DNA of 64,000 nucleotides from Onchocerca volvulus. Taxonomy: Eukaryota > Nematoda > Chromadorea > Rhabditida > Onchocercidae. Shown piece by piece: positions 1-14,100 of the stretch (positions within the stretch are counted from its first letter, which is position 1; the number at the start of each line of letters is the position of its first letter). The stretch spans positions 14,005,661 through 14,069,660 of the forward strand of contig HG738137.1 of assembly GCA_000499405.2 (NCBI GenBank). The letters run 5' to 3'. The notes beneath the pieces were generated by a model that ran no database searches, had not been told where the DNA came from, and worked only from the letters and a program-made list of their open reading frames with translations. Both the position numbers and the translations under genes were made by a program.

Positions 1-3000
1 GTAGGTGATACATCTACAGGACTTGCAACTATAATGAGAAAAATTATTGGTCTTAATTAATATTAGGGTAGTAAAACTGAACAATTAAATCTTTCCAGAT
101 GAAGTACTTAAGGATTCATGTGAATTTCTTACCGCTTTTTACACTTTCTCCTTCGAAAATTTGAAAAAGATCAGCTAGAAAAGCATTTACATTTGGTTGT
201 AAACTTTCATGAAGGTACAGAATATCTTCAATTTCGAAATGAAATGGATTCCATGGTAGATGGGAACAAAACTTCCTAAAATATTTTTAAATATCAATAA
301 TCTGAATGGTAAAATACTGAATCTTTCCTGAATTCTTCTAATATTATATGAAATTACTTGCAACTATTTTATTTTCCCCCTGTAAACAATTCAGGTTTTA
401 GACCATGAAAACAGTTCCGACTCAAATTAAAAGAAATATTCCAAACTTGAATCACAAAATAATCCACTCCTCAGATGAAGCAAAACCTAAACTATAAGTA
501 AAAACTTAATCGAAGAAGGGAAAGCATTAAACGAAAAGAGGAAAAAAAATAGCAATTAACCTTAGAAGTATTAAGTTGTATTGGCAATCCGCAAGGCTCA
601 TTGGATCATTGAAACAAATGTCTGTAAAAAGAAAAAAAAAAAAAACTGGATAAAAAAAAACCGCTCTTATCCACTTCATTTTTTTTTCTTCAGGATTGCT
701 TCAATGCAGATACATAAGGTAAAATGGCTTTTGCTACTACTAAATTTTCAAGATTAAGAATATTGAGCTTTAAATTATTGTAACTATAATAAAACAACAA
801 ACCTCGCAAGATCATTTCATTAGGTCGATAAAATCCAACAAGTGCACAAATGCAGGCGCCATCACACATATCCTCGTAGAGATCTTCCATTTCGGGTACT
901 ATCACTGATCCATCTAGAAATTTTCGAATAACACAAGAATTAATGTTTGGTAAGAAAAAGAACTGTATTTTATTAGATCCAAGAATATCATACATAGTAT
1001 AGAAATTCCATAAAAAACTAGATCTAATATATTAACACGCACATGGCTCACAATTATTCTTATACCATTCTAAGACTTCAAATTCATTGTTATATTATAA
1101 AGGTTAAGAACATTATTGCTAACTTATCGAAGAAAATCCTTTCAAAGTTTACAAGATATTTCATCCTGAAGAATATGGATGATTGATTAGCTATGCTTCG
1201 ACAAGAGCCCACAAACTAATTCGATTAGCTCTCATCCCTTTTCTTATTCCATACCAAATCCATTATTTTGAAAATAGTTTAAACATTCATTTTATCAAAA
1301 ATTTTCTATATATGCGGTAATCAGTTAGCTAAAAAAATTTTACATGCTGAGAAAAGATTACTTACATTGTTCTCTACAATTCTTATTCATTATAGTAAAT
1401 TTTTCCATATCATCTCGTACCAATAAACAAATTTTATTGATCCAAAATAGCAACGCATCAACACTATCCATTGGCTCTTCTCGTTTATCAACTGTCGTGT
1501 AATTCCTATATCAGAAGGAAAACCGTATACTGAATGGACAGATTTTTTGTTTTATGAAAAAACTTCATTTATTTCATTCCACGATTACTTTTAGGGAGTT
1601 TGCAGAATGAAAGCCAGAGGAGATAGAGGAATTTTTTAGTGCCTCGAAATGTCCGCTATTAAAATGTAAATGAGAACTAAACTTCAGCAGTCTTTCAATT
1701 ATCAAATAATCTTTGTTCACATAAATTCATTCATTTTCAAAGGTTGAAAATGGAAGTTAAGGAGAATTCGAACCAAAAAACATTCAATCATTCCTACATC
1801 AATTTCTGTTTAAATTGTTTATTAATAAATCCAAGTTACGATTTTTTATATTCGAGTAGCAGCTTTTGTATTATTTTTTTGTATTATCCGTCCAATTGTT
1901 ATGATAAAAAAAAGAAAACTACTTACTGTACGGCTTCTACCACTTTATCAATCGTAATAATGGATCGCATATGTGCAATCATTAAGGAATCTATTATTGC
2001 CAGATGTGCAGCCTGCAAAAATAGAAAATTTTCAGTTTAAGAAATTAAATTTGTTTCTCTAGAAGTAAGCTTGAAATAAGAGCTGAATAAAACAGAAGAT
2101 ATCAAGATAACCACACAAATGATTACTTGATGAAATGGTTGGACGGATAACAGCATTGCCTCGTTGATATTTGCTTCTTCGCCAGATAATGTAATTGGAA
2201 TCGAATGGTTTGCCAAAGCTCGAAGTACAACACTATGCGATTTCTAAAATTTGAGAATATTTCTAGAAAACAATATAAGATTAAATGAGATTCCATCTTC
2301 ATGAAATAATGAGGACAGAACCTTATTTAATCTAAAAAATCTTAATTTGTGATAGTTATAACCAAATGTTACACCCAACTATTGCTGCATTTACTATTAA
2401 AAAAAAAAGAAAAAAAGAAAAAAGTACTATACGAAGGAAACAATCGTCTAGTAAACACAGTCTCTTAATTCTAACGAAATATTTCAGTTTCTTATGGCTA
2501 AAAAAAGAAGGAAAGAAATGTCCGAAAAGCAAAGCAAAAATTACAAAAAGTGAGTAGAAGTGTAAGATGTGATAATTTAAATACAGAATAACCAAAAAAA
2601 ATAGAATACTTCAATATTTGATGCAAAACGTTTTCGAGCTTAAAATATAAGGATACCGGACATAAATAAACATCATGTTTACAAAAGAAACAAGAGTAAG
2701 CCATTAATTATTCCTTCAAAGTCCGTGATGTTCAAAATATCCAGTGAAGAATTTTAGATACTATATGCCTAAGTACTGTTGTTTAACTTCCATGTATCAA
2801 CATTTGATTCAAGCCTTCATCATTCATACAATGCTACAATCTTTATATCATTTCCAACTTAATGCGACTTAAGCATGAATGCCTTTGAAAATAGTATTAT
2901 TTCCTAAAATTTACATTTAGAAGATTCTGATCCTTGAATATTTTTGCTGCAGCACTACTGTACAATGATGCATTGGTTAAACCCGTCATCACGGCTGTTT

Positions 3001-4025
3001 CCAATTGAAAAGTATTCTGAAAATAAAGACTGCTTTTTAAGAATTCTGATAAAGCAAAACGCAAAAAAAAAAAAAAAAATAATAATAATATAATTAGAAA
3101 GGATATAATTAATCAAAATGTTACAATTTGGATACGCTTTTAAATTCTATTTAATTCATCAGCTGATTTGTTACCACTAGACTGAACTTGATATAAGCGG
3201 TGTTATCAAAGTGTAAGACTTAAACTTTTCATAAAGCGCACTATCATACTTTTCAGCTGTGTAAAGATAATTCAAAATTTAAATTCCACTTCTTGAAGTA
3301 TTGCACTTTGACTCTGTTAAACAAAAATTTTCTTCCTGAAACAAATACAATATGAAGTACTAACATTGCTGTTCTCTTTGATCGGTTTTACTAAAAGATC
3401 AGGAGCTGCATTTCCATAAACACGTCCAATTAACCACTTCACCGATGCACTTAATTTGCCCTTAAATATTTCCGTGAGAGTAAATTTTACACTTAGAAAA
3501 TATCTGAATGTATGAAATCAAGAACATATGAGAATTTTCACACATTTTTTTTCTACAATTATTAGAAATTACCCATTTATTTTATACTTGACATGAAAAT
3601 GCTTAGTTATAATTTAATTTCATATTTTAATCATATCTCGTTCTTCCTTCAATTAATTTTCGTAATTCAATTATCCCATTAAATCATAAAAAACTTCACT
3701 GTAACAAGAAAATATGAAAACTAATGTGAAGTGAAGATTTCAACATTAAAAATGATTAATTAATTAATGTGTAACACAAAAAATACCAACAATTCTTAGT
3801 TTCAATTTTAAATGAAAATTTAGCAGATTAACTAATGCATAATACAGAAAGACCCAAACAATTGATTAATACATGACACAGTGAACACTAACTAATGAAT
3901 TAATCCGTTATACACTACATTTCTACACTTCTTAATTTCAATTTAAATTAGAAATTTCGAAACTAACGAACTTTTTCGACATTATAACAATTGATGGGAG
4001 TGATCCCGGGTAAAGGTTCTTCCAT
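1..4025 (-). CDS. ptrn-1: Patronin / CAMSAP microtubule minus-end binding protein, N-terminal part (partial)
   Basis: Minus-strand gene running off the left edge. Patronin/CAMSAP proteins bind and stabilise free microtubule minus ends; that role is family knowledge. Exons I can place, in transcript order: about 3968-4025 (start codon), 3365-3503, 2915-3016, 2127-2243, 1927-2012, 1366-1505, 803-913, 561-621, 133-275, 1-28. All junctions from 3365 down to 28 keep frame (phases 0,0,0,2,1,1,2,1). The product carries the CAMSAP calponin-homology region: GKLSASVKWLIGRVYG, then LFWINKICLLVRD, then EDLYEDMCDGACICALV, then PWNPFHFEIEDILYLHESL and NVNAFLADLFQIFE. The C-terminal CKK domain lies outside the window. 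The first junction is unresolved: the start exon begins MEEPLPGITP, but its donor phase does not fit the next acceptor cleanly, so an extra small exon or the alternative acceptor ending exon 2 at 3491 is possible. The identity is firm; the N-terminus is not. Confidence 0.9.
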
Positions 4026-4092
4026 GCTTCTTGTTCTTGTAAATGTAACCCGGGACCCGAAGCTACACGTTGACGAGTGCAGCCACTCGTCT
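4026..4092 (-). promoter_or_regulatory. 5' leader of the patronin gene with acceptor-like boundary
   Basis: On the minus strand a TTTTTCTAG acceptor ends at 4091, and the sequence from 4090 to the ATG at 4025 is much more GC-rich than its surroundings. The reading frame is open from the acceptor through the ATG, so this could be an internal exon edge or a spliced-leader trans-splice site with a 65-nt leader. I cannot tell which from sequence alone. Confidence 0.4.
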
Positions 4093-4310
4093 AGAAAAAC
4101 TAAAAAGGTAATAATTAAATTTTATATCCATAAAATTCCGTAAAATTTAAAATGCTCGAACGTTTTCGATATGAAATTCACAGTTCAGTAGACAAGTTTT
4201 TAAATAAAAATGATTTGATGGGAAAACAATAACAATGATGATGATCAAAAATCGATTAAATTTTTTGAACCAAGGTTTAAAATAGAATTATCATAATTAT
4301 TAGTTATCTA

Positions 4311-4379
4311 TCAGCGTTTTGGATGCTTTGTTAGATATTTTTTAAATTTAAATGTAGAATAAAGCATCGAAAACGCTGA
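4311..4379. repeat. Long imperfect inverted repeat (hairpin), 19-bp arms
   Basis: The left arm at 4311-4329 (TCAGCGTTTTGGATGCTTT) is matched by the reverse complement of 4361-4379 with one mismatch. The 31-nt centre can pair partly, and AT-rich flanks on both sides (TAATTATTAG left, TAATTGATAATTA right) extend the symmetry. It could fold as a small-RNA precursor or be a small inverted-repeat element or its footprint. It lies about 220 nt upstream of the patronin leader. Confidence 0.6.
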
Positions 4380-5989
4380 AAAATAATTGATAATTATGAA
4401 TGCGTAATAAAGGATCATTCAAGTTTTTAATCATTCTGTTAGACATATTACTTGAAAGAATAGCAAAATAAAATTCATTTTCGTAATTTAATTAAAGTTA
4501 CAATGTATAATTTATTTTAGGAAAGGATTAAAAAAAAGGAAAATAAAAATATAAGAATAACCTCTCCAAATCGTAGGAGACCAATTTTGCAGTAGTTTAA
4601 AGAAGGAATCCAGGAAATTTTTGAAATACATAGACATAAGTATTTGAGATGAACAAAATGCTTGATTGATAAACTTTTTGCTTAGCAAGTATTCAACTTT
4701 TGCCCTCATCACATCTATGTCAATTAATTTTTAAGTATAGAATTTGAAAAAGAGCATCTTAATGTCAGCTGACTTATTACACAAAATTTCAACAACTATT
4801 CTTGCCCTAAAAAATTAAAATGTTTCATAATTTGCGATTCTTCCCTAATGCTAATTTTATCTAAGAAATATCAAAAACAATCAATATTTCATGAATTTAA
4901 TTGATCAATGGGAATTCCCAAGATAGGAAACTTCCCAATGTTACACCAATTTCGAAGATATTAAATCTCTTGGCTTTTTACTAAAATTATTTTAATGTTA
5001 AGTGAAGAATAAATTTTTTTGATACTTTAAAAGATGAGTGTCGTTTCTGACATCAACGAATTCAAGAAAAAAAAGAATTTGTAACTTTATCAATTTAAAT
5101 AAATAACTTTAAAAAAAAAAAGGAATTTATAACCTTATTTTTTTTGAAAAATTGCCAATACGACTGCCTAGACCAAAGATCAGAAAAAAAAATTTAAATG
5201 GAAACAAAATGAAAATAAGAAAAGAAAATTATGTTGAACTACATGAAGAAAAAAATTCCAATATATACATACATACATATATATATAGCAAGTTACATAT
5301 TTAAAACAATTTAAGACCAATTCGGAATTCAGGATTTGACAGAACGAAACATATTTGCTTTTTCGTTTTGGTTTTCTAACATATTAGAACTGTATTCATT
5401 TTGGTGATGTCATCAGATTTTCAATTTTCGAAGCTTTCTTTGATCTATCATCAGAATATGGAAATTCTGTAATTTTTACCAATCTTTAATGTCCTTGATA
5501 TACAGTGTTATATCTCCTCATTCTAACCAATTTCTATCATCTTTTTCGTCCAATCTTTTCAACCATCAATTATTGCGCAAAATGATCAAACATTACCTAG
5601 TGTAAAAAACTGATTTCTTTTATTTTGTCATGACAAAAAATTTAGAAAAAAGATTTATAAGAAAAAAAAAAAACAATGACACGACAGTCTTCGCTTGGAC
5701 AAATTTTCGAAAAAATGATAATTCTCAAAATGCAAATAGAAATACTTCAAATAGAAATAGAAATATAACTATTCGATTATCAACAACAATTTCACTAATT
5801 ATAAACAATACTTTTGGAAAAACAGAATTTCATCTAAAATTGCAACTCATTTTTTACAACTTTTGAAAGAAATTTCAATATTGCATCGCTGCACAAATAT
5901 GATAATTAAAAGAGATTATAGGTCGTCAAGTTAAATACATTATGAAAATAAATTTCAGTTTATGTCACTGATATATTAGATATGATGTT

Positions 5990-6260
5990 AGGTATAACTT
6001 TATAAAACAAATTATGGGATAATTTAATTCGTAATACGATATAAAGTTGCAATTTTTCGAGTTTAAAAGTGAGGCCAAATTTGTTTAAACTTAAAAACTT
6101 AAATTCCAATCGAATCGACAACAAAATTTGGATCGGCACAACCCCAAATCGATGACACAATTCGACAAACTTCACAAACAACAATAAAAGGTGGCGAATA
6201 TAAACGCGGACTAACTAGAAATTCAAACGAAGCCGTAACGCAAATTTTTGCGTCTCATCT
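5990..6260. other. GC-richer noncoding island with a perfect 16-bp palindrome
   Basis: Sequence complexity rises here against the AT-rich background. A palindrome ACGCAAATTTTTGCGT lies at 6238-6253. Short open frames occur on both strands, but none has convincing splice sites or recognisable motifs. It could be a distal regulatory element of patronin or an old transposon remnant. Confidence 0.3.
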
Positions 6261-8155
6261 GTTCATCAAACAATTCGAAAATTATTATAAATAGTTGGTT
6301 ATTTATATAAGCTAATTAAGCATAATTATAAGTACTTGTATTTAGTTAGATGCTGCAAATAAGCTAAAATATTCATTACACCCATAATGCAGATTGCAAA
6401 CATGTATCTTGACAAATAATAAATTAATTTATTTATTCAAAATTTTCAAAAGTTTGATTTTTTACTTGTTCATGTTTTTCCCATAATTAATATTAATTTT
6501 TCAATTAAAACTTACTTGTTCTCGTTCTTTTTTTATTTATCATTAATTTTGAAATTAGTTTACTCATTCATATTTCTTTTCGAACAAAATATTGGTTTCC
6601 TTTCGATATTTTTTCTCATTAATAATTTTTGTTTATTATTTATTTGTTGTTTCTTTTTCACGAATATTGATCTCTTATGATAATCCATTTTTTTCCTCGC
6701 ATCAAATGAGTTATTTTTGATTTTATTATTGAGTAATCAATAATAATTAAGCATCAATTTACAAAAAAAAAGTTGTAAATAAACATTTTTCAAATATTCC
6801 AAATTTTATTTCAAAATGTAACAGAAATGTAAGAAAGAAGAAAAAATGCTTAAACAACAACAACAACATCAACAAGTTTAAATCAACGCATGATAGAAAG
6901 ATAAATAAGTTTTCAAGTCGAGAATGATTTTTCGTCTTTTTGATAAAATCAATAATATAACAATATAATATATTTGTTTTTAATGCCAATGAACCATTTC
7001 ATTCGAACAAAAAGGAAAGAAATATTAATTTTTTTTTATTTAATTTTAAATGAGATCGATATTATATTGAAAAATAAAGCAAATAATATATAATCAGTTA
7101 CTCTAATTATTGTATGCAAAAATAAGAAAAATTAAACTTATTTTATGCATTTAGACAAATTTATTAATTTCTATCAATCATTAATCTATGGTGAAGAATG
7201 ATTTGTGAAAGAGAAATACTCGGTTAAACTATGTATTATCAAGTAATTGAAGTTCAATACTTGATAAGTAGATTAAAGTTAAACTCAACTAATTTAAGTG
7301 GATAATTTAGTTCAAAAATTATCACATTTAGTCAAATTAGAACAACTTGAATTTTACCTATCGTCTGATAATGATTAAACAAAAAAAAGTTTAAAACAAT
7401 CAGTGCGTTAATTAGACTAATGATTTAATTAAAAAGCTTAATTTATTAGCTTGTGTTATACCATTAATATAATTCATTCAATATAATTTTTAATTAAATA
7501 TAATTTATATTAAAAGTATTAGCTATCATTATGAAGATGTTAATTAGTGAATAAATAGATACCTAAAAGTTTTACAATTTAATAACAAAATAAAATATCT
7601 AAAATTTAACAAATTTGAAATTCATCAAGTTTATTAGATGTTAATTTTGATTAAATAAATTTATAGTAAAAATATCATTATTATAAAAACATTAATTACT
7701 GAAGAAATGAATAAAACTCTTACAATTTTAAATCCTAAAACTGGAGTAATTGAATTTAATTCCATTAATTTTTAATATTCTTAAATTTCTTTGTCGAATT
7801 TTCAAATACCATTGTCCCTAGATATTTGACCTAAAAAAAAAAAAAAAAAAAAAAAAAACAAATAAATTGAGCTAAAAAAAATACAATTAACAAACAAGAA
7901 ACAAATAAAATTGAGCCAACAAAAAAAAAAAAAGGAAAACTCTTAACAAATAACAAACAATCATATCAATTAACATAACTAATTAAATCCTAAAATTAGA
8001 ATGATTGAGTAATTAATTTCCTATATTATTAGGTGAAATTAAATCTCAATTATTTCAATTTTGGCTTTAAAAAATTTTTTCGTTGAATTTTTTAATTTGA
8101 TGACAAGCAAATAAGTTGTAAATGATTTCATTTCATTCGTTTTAGTCGTTTCCAA

Positions 8156-11100
8156 TTATCGTCTCCTTTTTATTCGATAACTAATTTCTGCTTGTGTATA
8201 TTCTTTTCGATTGAATAATATGACAGGAAGTAATGGACCTTCAGTTTCCATAACTTTTCCATTGGAACGTCTACAGCAAAACCTAAAATTTGCAATTTTT
8301 TTAATTTTCTATTTTCATTTTTTAATTTCCAGTTTTTTTTATTTAGTCTTTTAGTTTTTGAATTGCAATTTTTAATCTTTTTTTTTACAAAATAAAACCA
8401 AGAAAAAATAGGATGAAATACCTGTAACCGGTTAATCGTTTGTCCGAATTAGCTTTGATTTCTAAACCGCCATAAATACATCCTTCTGAACAGGTACCAG
8501 AAAGTGATTCAACTTTCACTTCAATGATATCATTTTTTCCAGCCTGTTTGAAAATAATTTATTGATTGAATATTTGAAAAAAAAAAAAAGAAAACTGGAA
8601 ATTTAACAGAATAATGATAATAATAATGATTTAACAATTATTACAGTAATAATAACAATAAATAAATATTTCAAATGGAAAATAATAAATAAAGGTAAAA
8701 TTACCTCAATCCACCAATGACAATATGACATTTCATCGCTATACCTATAATTACCCATTTTTGCGTCCAGTATTTGCCATTCATAAGTTGCACGTAAATT
8801 TTCTCCACAATTCGGTGATTCAGGCTAAATTTATTGGTACTTAACTATATATTATCATAAATTGGAATTGAAATAATGAAAAAAAATTCTATTCAGTAAC
8901 AAAATGATAAAATAACATTTTAAAAAATTTTGAAGAAAACAGTTTAATCAATTAATTATGAAAAAATGTTCAAATAAAATTAAAAAGAAAAATTATGAAA
9001 ATAAGAGTTTTTGAAATTATTATTTCTTTTATTACTTTTTGTTAATCATCTTCAGTTTTACTCTTAATTCTATCATCTCTAATCTCAATTATTTCAATTT
9101 TCCTAAATTATCTGATTTCTGATAATTGATTACCTTTTGCTAATAACGTACTTTGTTTTACGAAGAAGATAATTAATTGTAAAACTAATTATATCGAAAA
9201 TACTTTATTGAATTTATTAATTAATTTTTCGATCAAATCATTTCATTTTAATTTAATTTTATCAGTTTTTCTAACTTATTTCAATAAATTTTTTTTTTTT
9301 TGAAATATTTACATAACTTTAATTTAGACTGCGAAATTTTCAACAATAATCAAAATCAAATTTAAAAAAATCAAAAAATTAAAAATAATCAATAATAAAT
9401 TTACTCGTCGTTCGCAATATTGACCACCATATCCAGATGGACACATGCATTTATTGCAATCTCTTGGATGCGGATATCCATTATTCATACATCTGATACT
9501 ATCTTTGCAGTAATCTGTCATAAAAAAAATTATACTTTAAAATTTAAAATTTATATTAAAATTAAAACTTAAATTCAAAAATTAAATAGATCTTTCAAAT
9601 CTGTCAACCCAATATATAATAAGCAAGCAAATAGAACCGCGATTTTATCGTAAAGAATTGGAGAAATATCTTCGATGCATTATTCTTCTTTGATAAACTG
9701 ATAATATTTCATCATTTAAATCTCATTTTGTATTGTTATTTTATCATAGATGATTGATGATAAAAATTTGTGATAACATAGAATTTGTTCTATGAAATTA
9801 TAAAAAAATATTATTAGCGCATCAAAAAGGCAATATACCGAAGATATTCCTATTTTAAGTAAAATATTTTTTACTTAATATAAAAATTCAATCGATCAAT
9901 TGAAAAAACAATAATAAAATAAAACAGCAGTATTAATTTCATACACTTTTCTGAACTTTCAGAAATCTGTTTCAAGTTTTAAAATTGCTAAAACAAGAAA
10001 AAAACAAAAAAAAAAATAATAAAAAAGAATTAAATGTAAAATTAATGAAGTATTTTTTCTTTTATTATTTAACGAATTTAACCGATAAAGCTGTTTAATT
10101 ATGAATACTTAAGTATTCATAAATCCTATTACAGTATTCATAAATCCTGTTACGGTATTCATAAATCCTATTACTTATTTGACAAAAAACATCATTTATA
10201 CTTCATAATTTGATTTTTCATGATGTTAATTTATGGATTTATTAAAAATTTGGTTTTTTTTCCCTCGAAAACTTTTTTTATTATAAATAATTAAACAATT
10301 GATAAACGAAAATTTTAAAAGATAATTTGATGATAAAAGTTATCATAAATTACTCGATAAAATATATGATACTTTGTTTTTGTATATCAATTACAAATTT
10401 CTTTTCAGATCAATAAATATTAATAGAAAGAAATTATGCATTACCTAAACATTTATAATGCATATTCATCATAAGAATATCAATAAAAGTTGGTCCAGTA
10501 CCACTACCCATCGTATCTTCGTACAACGATGTTCGAGGAACAATCGTTAAATCACTATTACTTGTAAATCTAAAAAATTTATAAATCAATAAATAATATT
10601 TAATAGCAAAAGAATAATTTAATGTGAAAAAAAATTTTGCACAATGTTTAATTTTTCATTTATTATCAATAATAATATTTGATGGCAAATAATGATTGTA
10701 AAAAAAAAAAAAAAAAAAAAAATTTGATATAATGATATCCGAAATTAAATCTAAATCAAGTTTTTATTGATTGCTATAAAATTTAGAAATTTGTATCAAA
10801 ATTAATAATTAATTTTTTCTGCTTTTATTTTATTAAATTTGATTAAACTTACGCTTTCTTACTGTAATGCATCACACTACCGTAATCATATGGAAGACCA
10901 TAATTATGATTGTCGCGTTGAGATGTACGCATAAAATTTGACGCTAAACCACCCTTAATTATATGATTAATTAATTTCAATTAATTGATTATTTGAATTG
11001 TCAAATTTTTTTAGCAAAGTAATTAAATTTGAATATAATTATTTCATCATTGGTTATGCAGAGATTACAGAAGAATATAATCAAAATTGCAATTTTATCA

Positions 11101-14100
11101 CACCGTATCATATCATTACCTTACGATTTATGTCAACCTAAATAATCTTTGCAATTCTAGTGATTTGATACTTGATATTTTTACACCTAAATAATTGGGT
11201 TACTAAAATTAAATCCATTTTAAATTAAAATACGAATTGAAAATCATATCTTTCATTAGCTATAATTTTTCATTTGGTACTATCATCAGTCTATTTATTT
11301 TGTTTTTTTTTAAAATTTTCCAAGAAATTTTCTGAGAAAGAAAATTCGATGAATTTACTTGAATATTGTTAAATTTGATCCAGATATATTGATCACGATC
11401 TGCTCGAGTATGAGTATGCAAAAAGCCCAATGCATGACCAATTTCGTGTGAAATTGTATGAATCTAAATTGAATTTAATAATTCTATACGAATTAAATTA
11501 CTGAATAACTGAATTTCAGTTCTTAAATGACATAATTTTTCCAAAAATAAAAAAATATTTCTGCGATGCAAAATTTACCAAAATGATTACTGATATGAAG
11601 AGGGAGAGAAAGAGAGAGAGAGATAGGGAGTGAGAGAGAGAGGGACAGAGAAAAAAGTTTGCTGATAATTTGAGAAAATTTTTGTGAAATCAATTTCAAT
11701 AATTAATATCAATAACAATGATAATGATAATAACAACCAACATGTTCACAATTATAACCAATTGAAACTGGTTGCTTTGTCCAATGTTGCATATGACCTA
11801 TATAACTGGAACAACCTGTTCCCTGAAAAATTTTGCAAAACTTTAAACTATAATTAATTAGTTAATTAATTAATGAAACATCATATATTTAGTATTTACA
11901 ATTTATATTAAAATTAGAATTACTGCAAATAAAGTAATTCTATTATTTGATTTATTGCTAAAATAAGACAAAATTGCCATAATAATATTAACAAATAATT
12001 TGGCATCTGAATTATTTGGCATATTATTTTATTGAAATTATTACAATACAATTTGATAAAAATTCATAGCTTTATATTAATTAGCAATTATTATTCGGTG
12101 GAGTTAATCGATATAACTTAAATATCAATTCAAGATCCAATTCAAATAATTGATAATAGATGAGATTTATTGATTTATTTACTTATTTCTCTGCTTTCTA
12201 GTTACAAATATGAAAAAGTCAGTTGCTTTTTAAGTTTTACTGTATTGTAATTAGCAATTACTTAATTAATTTCGTAAATTTAAAAAGAAAAAGTATGAAC
12301 TAACTCGCATAAAAACAAGTGCACTTTTCTTATTATTAGCAGGAATAAATTTAATACACGTATTGCTTTCCCATACTTGCATCGATTTCTTGATAATATT
12401 TTTGGCATATTGAGCTGAAAGAAAATTTTAGTAATTAAAAAAATATTTGAAATAAATATACGAAATAAAAATGCTAATACTTTTTTTGCAATTCTTATTT
12501 TAAATTAAAATTTATCAAATTTCAATAAGTCAACTATTGCTGTATTACTGTAATATTAAGTTTACTAGCAGCAGAAGTTATTGTATGAAGAAATATTATG
12601 TTTATTCAGAAATATGTCGTAATTTTTTTATATATTATGATAACCTGATAACGTTGCAATCCCTGATTATATTCTTATCATTACTTTTCTAAAGTAAGTA
12701 AAGTAAATACACCGTAATTTTAGCAAGATCCGCGACATTATATAAATGTGAAATAATCATAAAAAGGAATATTTTGAATTTAATCATTCAATAAAGATGC
12801 ATCTTAAAATCAAGGCCATAGATTTTTTCTTGAATTTTAATTAATTAGTAAAATTGTCGCAAGAAATCTGGACTAAAAATTCGTCATCTAATAAAATATG
12901 TTTTAAGGTCTAAGTTATAGGTATTTTTTGAATTTTATCATTTGATAAAACTATATTTCAAAACTTAGACTACAGGTAGTTTTTGAATCTAGATTTTTCA
13001 ATAGCGAACTTTCAATACAATTTTTTTTCCGCATAAAATTAAAAAAAAAAAAAAAAATAAAAAAGTTGGAATTTTATTCGTACAAAGTTTTGCATCAAAT
13101 CGATACGGTACAATGCCATTTTCCCAAAAATAATTTTCAACATTATAAGCTTGTCGTTTATTTCGTATCGTAATGTTTGGTTGATTCGAAAATATAAATT
13201 CGATTGTTCGATTATAAAGCTCTTCTTGTTGTTGTCTGAAAATTAAAATAAAGAAAAAGTATTAAAAAATAAACTTGAAATTAAAATAACAAAATAATTT
13301 CTTTTCATAAATCTTACTATGCTTAGCAAGAAAAGCGAAATATTGTTACATTTTTAATTAAAAATTATTACTTCAAATTTAGATTTGGATGTTGATAGGA
13401 AATCTTTATTGATTAAATGTAAAATTTTTGTAAATCTTTAGAAATTAAATGAAAAAAAAGAAGGGAAACTTATATTTGAATTTGTAAAAAAAACAATAAA
13501 ATCATCTAAGATTCTTTCATCAAACACTAAAACTGTTACTGCTAAATCTTAATTGGAATACTTGAAATGCTGTTATTTGTATTAAATAATTAACTCCTTT
13601 TTTTTCTCAAGAAAAGTATACTGTCAAACTTTAAGATATGATGAAAATTGTATTTATATTATTCCAAAAATTATCCAATATTTGTTATCGAACTCATGAT
13701 ATGAAATCCATACTACTTTTTAATGAATTAATTTGAAACAAATTTTTCAATAAATAAAAATAATTTTATTAATTATTAGTGTATATAAGAAATAAAAAAA
13801 TTGAACAAACTTTGTAAGCATAATATCGCCTTCAATTATTTGTATATTATCACCCAAATTTTGATCAAATGTTCCATCTGTTGGTATCATTTCATCAAGA
13901 TTATTATCAATCACATTCCCTTCGATGTTTATCTTATCCGGAACATTTTCTGGATGCTTATCTCGCTAAAATTTTACTTTATTTAATAAAAAAATTGAAA
14001 TGAATCAAAAATATGATGTGACAATGAAATAATATTGGAAAGTTAAGCAAAATAACAATAAAAATACTAATAGAATAAAATATTAATTAAATTAACAATA

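Larger units (their letters stand above)
4093..8155. other. Intergenic stretch between patronin 5' end and astacin 3' end
   Basis: About 4 kb of AT-rich sequence upstream of patronin and downstream of the astacin stop. It contains the 4.3 kb hairpin and a more complex, GC-richer island near 5,990-6,260, both listed separately. The rest is poly-A/T runs and short AT palindromes; I see no exon with splice sites. Confidence 0.7.
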
